DNA from: Chloroflexota bacterium
Lineage (GTDB): Bacteria > Chloroflexota > Dehalococcoidia > Tepidiformales > Tepidiformaceae
Direction of reading: 5' to 3'
NCBI GenBank assembly: GCA_016191435.1
Contig: JACPOQ010000032.1
Span: 62,001 to 126,000, forward strand
Length of the DNA stretch: 64,000 nt
The notes beneath the pieces were generated by a model. That model was not told the origin of the DNA. It worked only from the letters and a program-made list of their open reading frames with translations, and ran no database searches. Of the stretch, positions 24,504 through 31,643 are shown in pieces (position 1 is the first letter of the stretch; every line of letters begins with the position of its first letter). A program made the position numbers and the translations under genes.

Positions 24504-26173
24504 CTCTCTCCAAGGAAGAACTCGATAGCATCGCGGCGGAGTTAGTTAGGGCTGGGGTCCTGACCTCGACGGTTGTGGTCGCCGACCAAGCGCCGCAGAT
24601 GGTGAGCGGGCTGGCGACGGTGACAGGCGCGCCCACGCGACTCAACGTCGCCTTGGATGCGGACTTTCCGACCAGTCTGCCCTTGGTCTTTCTGGCCGAC
24701 GATTGGGGAAAAACCCACCACATTCCTCACGTCATGTTCGACCGGCTCGTTTGTTGGGCCGAGAGCGGGAGTCTGCGTTGGGACCCGACAGATGTACCGG
24801 GCATCGTCAGGGTTGCCGTCGAGGAAGCCGTGCGGACACTCGAAGATGGCCTCGCCAAACGTAACTATAAGGACTTCCAAGATGAGTTCGAAAGCTACTG
24901 GAGTAGTGGGCTCGTTGAGGCCACCTGCTATCTGGAGCCAGGGAACAAAGTCCGCTTCGCTGTGGCAAAGAAGCCAAAAGGCGGGGATCTCGAGATCGGT
25001 AGCCGCGCCACTTTAGTACGCCTTGGGGTTGCGACCCCGTGGGAGACATTGGAGCCGGCCGTTTTCATCCCGCTCATCGGGGCCATCCTGCCGCCGCGGT
25101 GGGGTGAAGTGTGGACAGCGGACCATGTCCGGCGACTCTTAATCGCCGTCTCCAGAGCAGACCGAGCGATGCTGCGACATTTGGCGAAGACCGAAGCACC
25201 GAGGTTGCTCCACGTAGTATTCCAAGTTCAGCGTCCCGCCGGGGGTGAAAGCTTCTGTGGCCTCACGCTCGTTAACGTCGAAGCCCGCGCACACCCGTTT
25301 TCGTTCGGAGCGGACGGCTGGGCAGTTGGGAGGTTCAACTTGATTCGGGCGAACAAGGAACATCTCGCAGCGCGTGGAGGTGGACACGTTGAGCTCTTGG
25401 GGAAACGCGTCCTCGTAGTTGGATGTGGAGCTGTCGGTGGTCACCTCGCTTTCGAACTGGCGCGGGCGGGCGTCGGCAACCTGACCCTCGTCGATTCGCA
25501 AAAGCTGGCGCTTGAGAACGTGCACCGCCATGTGTTGGGTTGGCGTTACGCGAAGCGATTCAAAGCCGCGGCATTGAAGGCGGCAATCCGCGAGAGTCTT
25601 CCTTTCGCGGAGGTCCAGGCAGTGGACAAGAGTTTGGGCCGGGCTTTAACGGACGGCGATTTCCGCTACTCGGATTTCGACTTGGTCGTGTTCGCGGTCG
25701 GTGACCCGGTAGTGGAACTCGACGCGAACCGGAAGTTGTGGCCAAAGGTAGGCAGCCGAGCGGTCTTTGTGTGGGTCGACCCGCTGGGATTGGGCGGCCA
25801 CGCGATTCGCATGGCTGGTGGGGAGCGCGGCTGCCTGGAATGTACGTATCGCCCGATGCGCGAGGGAGGCGATTCGCTCGTGTCTTTCGCCGCGCCGGGA
25901 CAGGCGTTCAGTAGGAAGCTCACGGGCTGTGGCAGTAGCTTCACACCGTATGGCTCAGCTGACGCGGTTCAGACGGCGGTTCTTGGCGCCAGAGTCGTGG
26001 TGGAGACCTTGCTCGCCGGTGACGTTCCGTCGCAAGTGCGCTCGTGGAAGGGCACCGACGCTGCTATGGCTGGCTTCAAAACCTCGCCACGGTGGGATGA
26101 GGGAGGAAGCTTAGAACTGGACGGTGGCGACTACGCGCAAGTTCAGTGCCCGGTTTGCGGACAGCGTCGTTGA
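24500..26173 (+). CDS. cap2: CBASS Cap2, E2-E1 fusion that primes the CD-NTase
   Basis: 557 residues. The N-terminal ~150 residues match an E2-like domain, with a candidate catalytic Cys in HVMFDRLVCWAESG. A linker domain follows, then a ThiF/E1 adenylation domain: GKRVLVVGCGAVGGHLAFEL (about residue 305 on), LTLVDSQKLALENVHRH, and the catalytic-loop Cys477 in TGCGSSFTPYG. Two CxxC pairs (445/448 and CPVC at the extreme C-terminus) would form the E1 zinc site. Cap2 conjugates the CD-NTase C-terminus to targets, which primes signal synthesis in type II CBASS. Length is close to the usual ~600. Confidence 0.9.
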   Translation: MTLSKEELDSIAAELVRAGVLTSTVVVADQAPQMVSGLATVTGAPTRLNVALDADFPTSLPLVFLADDWGKTHHIPHVMFDRLVCWAESGSLRWDPTDVPGIVRVAVEEAVRTLEDGLAKRNYKDFQDEFESYWSSGLVEATCYLEPGNKVRFAVAKKPKGGDLEIGSRATLVRLGVATPWETLEPAVFIPLIGAILPPRWGEVWTADHVRRLLIAVSRADRAMLRHLAKTEAPRLLHVVFQVQRPAGGESFCGLTLVNVEARAHPFSFGADGWAVGRFNLIRANKEHLAARGGGHVELLGKRVLVVGCGAVGGHLAFELARAGVGNLTLVDSQKLALENVHRHVLGWRYAKRFKAAALKAAIRESLPFAEVQAVDKSLGRALTDGDFRYSDFDLVVFAVGDPVVELDANRKLWPKVGSRAVFVWVDPLGLGGHAIRMAGGERGCLECTYRPMREGGDSLVSFAAPGQAFSRKLTGCGSSFTPYGSADAVQTAVLGARVVVETLLAGDVPSQVRSWKGTDAAMAGFKTSPRWDEGGSLELDGGDYAQVQCPVCGQRR

Positions 26174-26781
26174 ATCCTTTGAGTCTGTTGAGGCGCGAGC
26201 GCACGCGGAGCCGGCCGGAAGGCGGGGTGGTCCAGTTCAGCGCCCAGGCTTGGAGGACGATGTTGGCGTTTCGTCAGCTGAGGAGTGACCAGTTGGAAGC
26301 GGGCGGCATCCTTATCGGGCGGGTGATAAGGGGCAGCGGTGATGTCGTAGTGGACGTGATCACGGTTCCGGGGCCAAGGGACGAGCGCCGCCGTACAGCT
26401 TTCGTGCGGCGCGACAGCAGTCACCAAGCAGCACTGGACGCGGCTTGGGCCACGAGTGGCGCCACCAAGGGTTACCTCGGGGAGTGGCATTCACATCCCG
26501 AACGGGTGCCCAGACCGTCTGATATCGATGCCGCCGGTTGGATGCAACGAACGGCCGAGGCGCCGATCGCCGGGACGTTGTTCTTTGCGATTGTTGGAAG
26601 TCAGGAGGTTGGGGTATGGCAGTGCCAAAAGAGCGAGGAAGAAATGGGGACGCCCCAGAAGCTGTCCGCGCCGAAAGGCGCCCCGATATCCCCGAGTGGA
26701 CCATCCGTCAGCTCTGGGGACTCGCGGGGGGTCGGTGTGAGTTCCGGGGATGCAACGAGCCGGTCTACAAGGACAGGTTGA
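26170..26781 (+). CDS. cap3: CBASS Cap3, JAB/JAMM isopeptidase
   Basis: 203 residues from TTG at 26170 (TTGA overlap with the cap2 stop); GTG codons at 26146 and near 26227 are alternatives. JAMM metalloprotease ligands are complete: Glu43 in QLEAGGILIG, and GEWHSHPERVPRPSDID with His107, His109 and Asp118. Cap3 removes or antagonises the conjugates made by Cap2. The last ~55 codons (Ser/Gly-rich, KSEEEMGTPQKLSAPKG onward) run through the start of the effector gene in another frame and look non-conserved, so the functional domain probably ends near residue 150. Confidence 0.88.
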   Translation: MNPLSLLRRERTRSRPEGGVVQFSAQAWRTMLAFRQLRSDQLEAGGILIGRVIRGSGDVVVDVITVPGPRDERRRTAFVRRDSSHQAALDAAWATSGATKGYLGEWHSHPERVPRPSDIDAAGWMQRTAEAPIAGTLFFAIVGSQEVGVWQCQKSEEEMGTPQKLSAPKGAPISPSGPSVSSGDSRGVGVSSGDATSRSTRTG

Positions 26782-27827
26782 CCCACGCTCACCGCAACAT
26801 GGGATGCGTCTCGCACATCGTTTCTTGGGTTGCGACTGGTCCTCGCGGCGACCCCGTCCGCTCGCCCATTTTGGCCAAGAAGATTGAAAACCTGATGCTC
26901 ACTTGCCTCGTGCACGGGCGGCTCATCGACGATGGCGGCGAGGTTGAGAATTACCCCGAAGAACGACTCCTCCAGTTCAAAGCGCAGCACGAACAGCGCG
27001 TGAGGATGCTGACCTCCGTCTCGGAGGTGACGCGCACAGAGGTTCTCGTGGTCAGAGTTCCCATTGACGGCGGCCAAGAAGTGCCCATCGGCAAGGAGGT
27101 ATTCGAGGCGATTCTGCCGGACTTCCCAGCGCGGGAAGTTCCCCAGCGCATCGATTTGAACGACATGGGGCCAGTGAGCGACGCGGCAGGCTTTGGTCGG
27201 GCAGCGTCGAGTTTAGCGACACGCATCAAGTCCATTCTGCGTATGCGACAGGAGGACGGCGAGACCTCGACGCTGTCGGTCTTCGCAATTGCTCCCGTCC
27301 CGCTCCTGGTGTACCTCGGGACGGCGCTCGGGGACATGGTGCCGGTGCAGACTTTCCAGCGCCGTCGCCGATTTGAAAGCTGGTCGTGGGAGGCGGATTT
27401 GCCCGATGGCCAAGAGGAAAACTACTTGGTGACGGCGCCTGACGAATCAGAGGAGGGAGCGCGTGAGGTCGCGCTCTTTCTGGACGTCAGCGCTCGGGTA
27501 CCGCAGACGTCCGTTGCGGGCTCTGTCCTTGCCGAGCTTCCTCGTTACCGATTGACAGCCCCGAAACCGAGCGTGGACTTCCTATGCCGTCGTCAGCAGG
27601 TGCGTGTGTTCGGAGTGCAGCTTCGAGAGCTCTTGGCGCGGATTGCGGAGGAGAACCCTGAGGCGTCGGTCCTGCACCTCGTTGCCGCGGTGCCAGCGCC
27701 GATAGCGATTGAGCTTGGCCGTCACTTGCGATTCAGCATTCGAACGGTGCAAACGTACGAGTTCAACAAGCGTGAGCGGGCGTATTGGCCGTGCCTTCTT
27801 TACACTCCAACTGAGGTGCCTGTGTGA
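26616..27827 (+). CDS. cap5: CBASS effector Cap5 (HNH nuclease + SAVED)
   Basis: 403 residues. ATG at 26616 is chosen because AGGAGG ends 7 bases upstream; it lies 166 bases inside cap3. N-terminal HNH domain: GGRCEFRGCNEPV (Cys41, Cys46), MGCVSHIVSW (Cys64, His67) and ENLMLTCLVHGRLIDD (Asn92, Cys97, His100). The C-terminal SAVED sensor runs from about 150 to 400 (VFAIAPVPLLVYLGTALGD, VALFLDVSA, ASVLHLVAAVPAPIAIELG). Binding of the cyclic nucleotide to SAVED activates DNA degradation and kills the infected cell. All HNH residues I can align are present. Confidence 0.9.
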   Translation: MAVPKERGRNGDAPEAVRAERRPDIPEWTIRQLWGLAGGRCEFRGCNEPVYKDRLTHAHRNMGCVSHIVSWVATGPRGDPVRSPILAKKIENLMLTCLVHGRLIDDGGEVENYPEERLLQFKAQHEQRVRMLTSVSEVTRTEVLVVRVPIDGGQEVPIGKEVFEAILPDFPAREVPQRIDLNDMGPVSDAAGFGRAASSLATRIKSILRMRQEDGETSTLSVFAIAPVPLLVYLGTALGDMVPVQTFQRRRRFESWSWEADLPDGQEENYLVTAPDESEEGAREVALFLDVSARVPQTSVAGSVLAELPRYRLTAPKPSVDFLCRRQQVRVFGVQLRELLARIAEENPEASVLHLVAAVPAPIAIELGRHLRFSIRTVQTYEFNKRERAYWPCLLYTPTEVPV

Positions 27828-28078
27828 ATGAGCCCCGGCTATTCTCGATGTATCGCCATGCGGACAGCACGGGCGTGAGCGGAACCGGACGCGTGTTAGA
27901 TGGAGTCGTTTTTCACACCGGCCAAGTGGTGGTCTGTTGGCGGACGGATGTGAACCGGCCGGAAACCGGCTTCAGCAGTGTGGCCATCTATGAGGAATGG
28001 CGCGCATTCGCGGCCGTTCATTTGGAAGCGCATCCCGGTTTCGTTGAGTTTGCAGATGGGGGCGCGTCGCCTTCTTAA
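27824..28078 (+). CDS. 84-residue protein coupled to the CBASS effector
   Basis: GTG at 27824 overlaps the cap5 stop (GTGA), so it is translated as the fifth gene of the operon. The sequence RLFSMYRHADSTGVSGTGRV, then DGVVFHTGQVVVCW, then SVAIYEEWRAFAAVH resembles a widespread family of ~80-residue unknown proteins (motif RHxDxxGVSGTGxVxxGVxFxDGxVxxxW). It is probably a small beta-barrel plus one helix. It is not one of the four canonical type II CBASS genes. A regulatory or accessory role is inference from overlap alone. Confidence 0.7.
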   Translation: MNEPRLFSMYRHADSTGVSGTGRVLDGVVFHTGQVVVCWRTDVNRPETGFSSVAIYEEWRAFAAVHLEAHPGFVEFADGGASPS

Positions 28079-28186
28079 TTTCGCTGCTGTTGTCCGGGCG
28101 GTCTGAATCGAGCAACCAGGTGATTGCGCTCATGGTGTAACTGCTTCGCACCGATCGGCCGACACGTCGTCGGGACTTTGTCAACC

Positions 28187-29287
28187 CTAGCTAGTGGCCC
28201 CGGATGAGCGGCTCGGGACGCTGCCCGCAACCGGTTGCGATGCCAAATCCTCGCTTGAACTTAGCAGCCGAGCCAATTCGTCCCATTGCCGCTCGGGCGG
28301 CAAGCTCCTGGTGACTCTCAGTGTCCACTCCGACACCATGGACGGTCCAGATTGCTGTTCCAACAGCTCCAACACGTCTGGCGCGAGGTCCAAAATGCCC
28401 AGGACTTGTGAAACGCGGGCCCGGGAGACGCCGAGCCGCCGGGCGAGACCCGCCCGCGACTCGCCACGTTCTTCCATCGCGCGCTTCCACTCTCGGGCGA
28501 TGCGTACGGGGTTGGCTGGTGTCGCCGGCTTGGTCTCATTGGTTCGCGGCAGCTCTTGCCACGGGAAGTAGTGCCGTTTCTCGCCGGCCCGGCGTTTCTT
28601 GCCGCAATCGACCCTGAGCGTGACCTCGACGGGCAGAAAGATTCGGGATCTGTCCCGGAACGCGGAGCCACTCCCTCTTTTATCCGAACTTCCCCCAGAA
28701 TGCCGCTTGCCTAAACCAAGTCCCGGCAATTGCTGGAGGCTGACGCTTACCCGGAACCACTTCGAACGCACCTGCGTCGCGAATGCCCCGGAGCTGCCGG
28801 CCGGCAGTTCGTCGCGCTCGGGATCGAAGGGCCGGACTTCGACCTTGTTGAGGAGCAGCTGCATGAGCTCCTTCTGGTCCGCGGTCGGCATCAGATTCAC
28901 CAGCCGCTCAAACTCGACAAGATTCCGGCGGATCAGGTCGACGTCCAGGACCCGCCGCCGACGATGATCGATGTCCATCTGGAGCTTTTCGATGAAGGTC
29001 CCGAGCTGCTCCTTCTCCTCGCTGAGCTTCTTCAGCTCTGCGCGGAGGTCCGGCTCGAGATCGTCCTGGGATTTGATGATCTCGATGATCCGGCGGATGC
29101 CACTTGTTAACCGCGAGACCTCCTCGCGATGGCGCCTCTGCTGCTCTTCGAGCTCCTTGATGGGTATCACGGCTTCGCGATTGGCGGCCTGGACGCAGCT
29201 CTCGAGCATGGCGCTATCGGCCCCGAGGTCGATGAGGACGGCGGCTTTATCACGAGTACACGCCTGACCAAAGCTACCTCCTCCCAC
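28187..29287 (-). pseudogene. Serine recombinase remnant, N-terminal catalytic domain missing
   Basis: 366 codons. The first ~130 residues carry the long coiled coil of large serine recombinases (KELEEQQRRHREEVSRLTSG, then LKKLSEEKEQLGTFIEKLQ). Next comes the LVNLMPTADQKELMQLLLNKVEV segment typical of their C-termini, then a ParB-like helix-turn-helix (RAGLARRLGVSRARVSQVL) seen in some of these enzymes. The resolvase catalytic Ser domain and the Cys4 zinc ribbon are absent, and nothing upstream (29288-29520) encodes them. It therefore looks like a 5'-truncated integrase marking the right edge of the accessory island. Confidence 0.75.
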
Positions 29288-29520
29288 CCCTCACTCGACG
29301 AGCTAATCGCTGCTGACGACCCGGTACGCTTCCTGCGCGAGGTCCTGCCGGCGTCTATGCCGTCATCGCCCTCCGCCGCTACCACCTAAAGGTCCTGCGG
29401 CAGCGTGGCAGGCACGCACGAGCCGTCCTGGCAATCGCAGCGCTGGGAGCCGTGGTTGTGGCCCTCGCCGCCGTGGAAGATACCCGTCTCGCGAGCGCTC
29501 ACGGTGGCGATCTCGGGAAG
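29288..29520. other. Degenerate stretch at the island edge
   Basis: No intact gene. On the plus strand one short frame reads SSHPSLDELIAADDPVRFLREVLP (split here by context, reminiscent of transposase N-termini). A second frame from about 29356 reads VYAVIALRRYHLKVLRQRG followed by a hydrophobic helix. Both lack starts and look like leftovers of broken genes. Confidence 0.35.
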
Positions 29521-30660
29521 CTAGCGCGGCTCCCCCCCAAACCAGCGCGCGCGCCGGACGGCGGAAAAGTCGCGCTTCTCCTGGGCGGTTGATGGGTTCG
29601 GCCCCGTCAGCGGTGCGACCGGGGTCGGCCCGCCGAAGAAGTCGGCGTCGAGGCGCGCCACGCGGCCTTCGCCGAGCTCGACGTAGCACGTCCCAGTGCC
29701 GCCATAGGGCCGCGGCGCCTCGGAGCCACGCATCTGGGCGATGATCTCCTGGGCGACGACGGCCGCGGCGTTCTCGGCGAACACGCCAGCCTTTGGCGTG
29801 CCCACGCTGGTCACGTCGCCGACTGCGAACACGTTCGGGAAGCGCGTCCTCAGGGTCCCCCGCTCAACCGGGATCCAGCCGCCCTCCGCCAGGCCCGATG
29901 CCGCGACCACGTCTGGCACCCGATGCCGCGGGATCCCCAGGAAGAGGTCGTATGGGAGCGTCCCACCGTCCCGGAGCCGCGCAGTTCTGGTTGACGGGTC
30001 GATGCCCACAACCATCTGCTCCTTGACGAAGGAGATCCCCCGTTCGGCGAACCGGGCGAGGATCGTTTTCGACCCGTCGGGCGATGGCGGGATCGGGCGG
30101 CCCCAGGGTGAGACCACGCTGATTTGAAAATTTGCCAGGCTACGCTGCGTGAAGTACTCGTCGAGCAGGATCGCCGCTTCGCACGGCGCCGGGGGGCATT
30201 TGAACGGTTCGCCGAGAATCGCGATCACGACCTGCCCGCCCTTGAATTGAGGGAGGACGTCACGCAGGCGAAGCGCGCCATCGACGGAATAGAACTCCGA
30301 CCCGCCCTGCACGAAGCCGGGCGTGGCCGCGAAGTCGTACTCGGCCCCCAGCCCGATGACCAGGATGTCGGCGTCGTACGTCCCGCCATCGGTCACGACG
30401 CGCCGGCTGACCGGATCGATCGAGGCGATGACTTCGCGGCGAAACCGCACGCCGGGCTTCATGATGTCGCGGTAGTCCAGGCGGACATCCTCAAGTGTGG
30501 CCCGGCCGAGCATGAGCTCGAACTTGTGGAAGCCGAAGACGAAGCCTTCGTTGCGGTCGATGAGGGTGATGTCGGCGTCTGTGCCGAAGGTGTCGGAGAG
30601 CCGGCCCGAGAGCTCCAGGCCTCCGAACCCGGCACCGAGGACGACGATTTTGGTTGGCAT
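29521..30660 (-). CDS. FAD/NAD(P)-dependent oxidoreductase, sulfide:quinone reductase-like
   Basis: 379 residues, ATG at 30660 with AGGAG 12 bases upstream. FAD-binding GxGxxG motif at the N-terminus (VVLGAGFGGLELSGRL), second nucleotide-fold region, and C-terminal flavin motif FPNVFAVGDVTSVGTPKAG. A double-Cys segment KCPPAPCEAAILLDEYF is characteristic of the SQR/flavocytochrome c sulfide dehydrogenase branch. The C-terminal TGTCYVELGEGRVARLDADFF also fits. Probably membrane-associated oxidation of a sulfur compound, passing electrons to quinone. Its neighbour is a peroxiredoxin, transcribed in the same direction. Confidence 0.8.
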   Translation of the reverse strand: MPTKIVVLGAGFGGLELSGRLSDTFGTDADITLIDRNEGFVFGFHKFELMLGRATLEDVRLDYRDIMKPGVRFRREVIASIDPVSRRVVTDGGTYDADILVIGLGAEYDFAATPGFVQGGSEFYSVDGALRLRDVLPQFKGGQVVIAILGEPFKCPPAPCEAAILLDEYFTQRSLANFQISVVSPWGRPIPPSPDGSKTILARFAERGISFVKEQMVVGIDPSTRTARLRDGGTLPYDLFLGIPRHRVPDVVAASGLAEGGWIPVERGTLRTRFPNVFAVGDVTSVGTPKAGVFAENAAAVVAQEIIAQMRGSEAPRPYGGTGTCYVELGEGRVARLDADFFGGPTPVAPLTGPNPSTAQEKRDFSAVRRARWFGGEPR

Positions 30661-30685
30661 CGCGGCACGTGCTCCTTATGTATTG

Positions 30686-30714
30686 GGACTCCGTAGCCTG
30701 GCGCTACGGAGTCC
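30686..30714 (-). terminator. Strong hairpin between peroxiredoxin and oxidoreductase genes
   Basis: A perfect 11-bp stem GGACTCCGTAG / CTACGGAGTCC with a 7-base loop, 28 bases after the peroxiredoxin stop and 26 bases before the oxidoreductase ATG, both read on the minus strand. It lacks a T run on either side, so it could be an attenuator or an mRNA-stabilising element instead of a terminator. Confidence 0.55.
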
Positions 30715-30742
30715 AGTTCGGATGCGGCGCGGCTGAGACCGG

Positions 30743-31375
30743 CTACTTCTTCGGCTGCGACGTCATCCGCAGGTACGGCTTTACGGTCCGGTACCCCGGG
30801 AACAGCGTGGCAGCCTCGTCGTTCGAGACGGAGGGCAGGATAACGACGTCGTCACCCTGCTTCCAGTCGACGGGCGTCGCGACCTTCTTGTACGCGGTAA
30901 GCTGGAGCGAGTCGAGGACGCGCAGCACCTCGTCGAAGTTGCGACCTGTCGAAGGCGGGTAGGTCAGCGTGAGCTTCACTTTCTTGTCAGGGCCGATGAT
31001 GAAGACGGATCGCACCGTCGCAGTCGCTTCCGCGTTGGGGTGGATCATGTCGTACATGAGGGAGACCTTGCGGTCGGAGTCGGCGATCATCGGGAAGTTG
31101 ACCGCCGTGCCCTGCGTCTCGGCGATGTCGGCGGCCCAGTCGCTGTGCTTCGACAACGGATCGACGCTCAAACCGATGATCTTGGTGTTGCGCTTGTCGA
31201 ACTCGGGCTTGAGGTAGGCCGCACGACCGAGCTCGGTGGTGCAGACCGGAGTGAAGTCGGCGGGGTGGGAGAACAGGACGCCCCAGCTCTCGCCGAGCCA
31301 CTGGTGGAAACTGACCGGACCTTCGGTCGTCTCCGCTGTGAAATCAGGGGCTTCATCGCCAAGTCGCAGTGCCAT
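30743..31375 (-). CDS. 1-Cys peroxiredoxin (Prx6/AhpC-TSA family)
   Basis: 210 residues from ATG at 31375, with GGAAGG 10 bases upstream; the frame is open 25 codons further but without a ribosome site. Active site HPADFTPVCTTELGRAAYL with the peroxidatic Cys at residue 45 and the conserved Thr/Pro/Arg environment. The C-terminal extension (VDWKQGDDVVILPSV, GYRTVKPYLR) is that of the Prx6 1-Cys group. It reduces peroxides in the cytoplasm. It is probably co-regulated with the sulfide oxidoreductase downstream. Confidence 0.92.
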   Translation of the reverse strand: MALRLGDEAPDFTAETTEGPVSFHQWLGESWGVLFSHPADFTPVCTTELGRAAYLKPEFDKRNTKIIGLSVDPLSKHSDWAADIAETQGTAVNFPMIADSDRKVSLMYDMIHPNAEATATVRSVFIIGPDKKVKLTLTYPPSTGRNFDEVLRVLDSLQLTAYKKVATPVDWKQGDDVVILPSVSNDEAATLFPGYRTVKPYLRMTSQPKK

Positions 31376-31457
31376 TAGATTTGTGCCTTCCTTCTGTTTT
31401 GGCCGGCTCTCTGCCGGCTGCTGCTTGAACACAATAGGGCCGCGGGACACCGCGCGA

Positions 31458-31502
31458 ATGGGGAAGGCTCCCCATCTTTGCCCTATGGGAAGGATCCCCC
31501 AT
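31458..31502. promoter_or_regulatory. Twin 18-bp palindromes between peroxiredoxin and HD/LuxR regulator
   Basis: Two near-identical dyads, ATGGGGAAGGCTCCCCAT (31458-31475) and ATGGGAAGGATCCCCCAT (31485-31502), lie 27 bp centre to centre in the divergent intergenic region. A weaker relative (GGGAAGGCTGCC) follows at 31519. Spacing and symmetry suit a dimeric regulator; the LuxR-type protein encoded downstream is an obvious candidate, by inference. Confidence 0.5.
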
Positions 31503-31643
31503 GCGCCCTGACCGGGGCCGGGAAGGCTGCCGAACCTGCGATCGGAGCCATCGAGCAGCGACAGCCATCGAGCAGCGGCTGTCCGGTGCGCTCGCGTCGG
31601 TTACGATACGCGGCGAGCGTCGACCAGCCACACGGAGATAAAC

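Noticed and set aside
31546..31577. Direct repeat AGCCATCGAGCAGCG, two copies 17 bases apart
   Set aside because: Only two copies, no symmetry and no array; probably a chance or slippage duplication upstream of the HD/LuxR gene.
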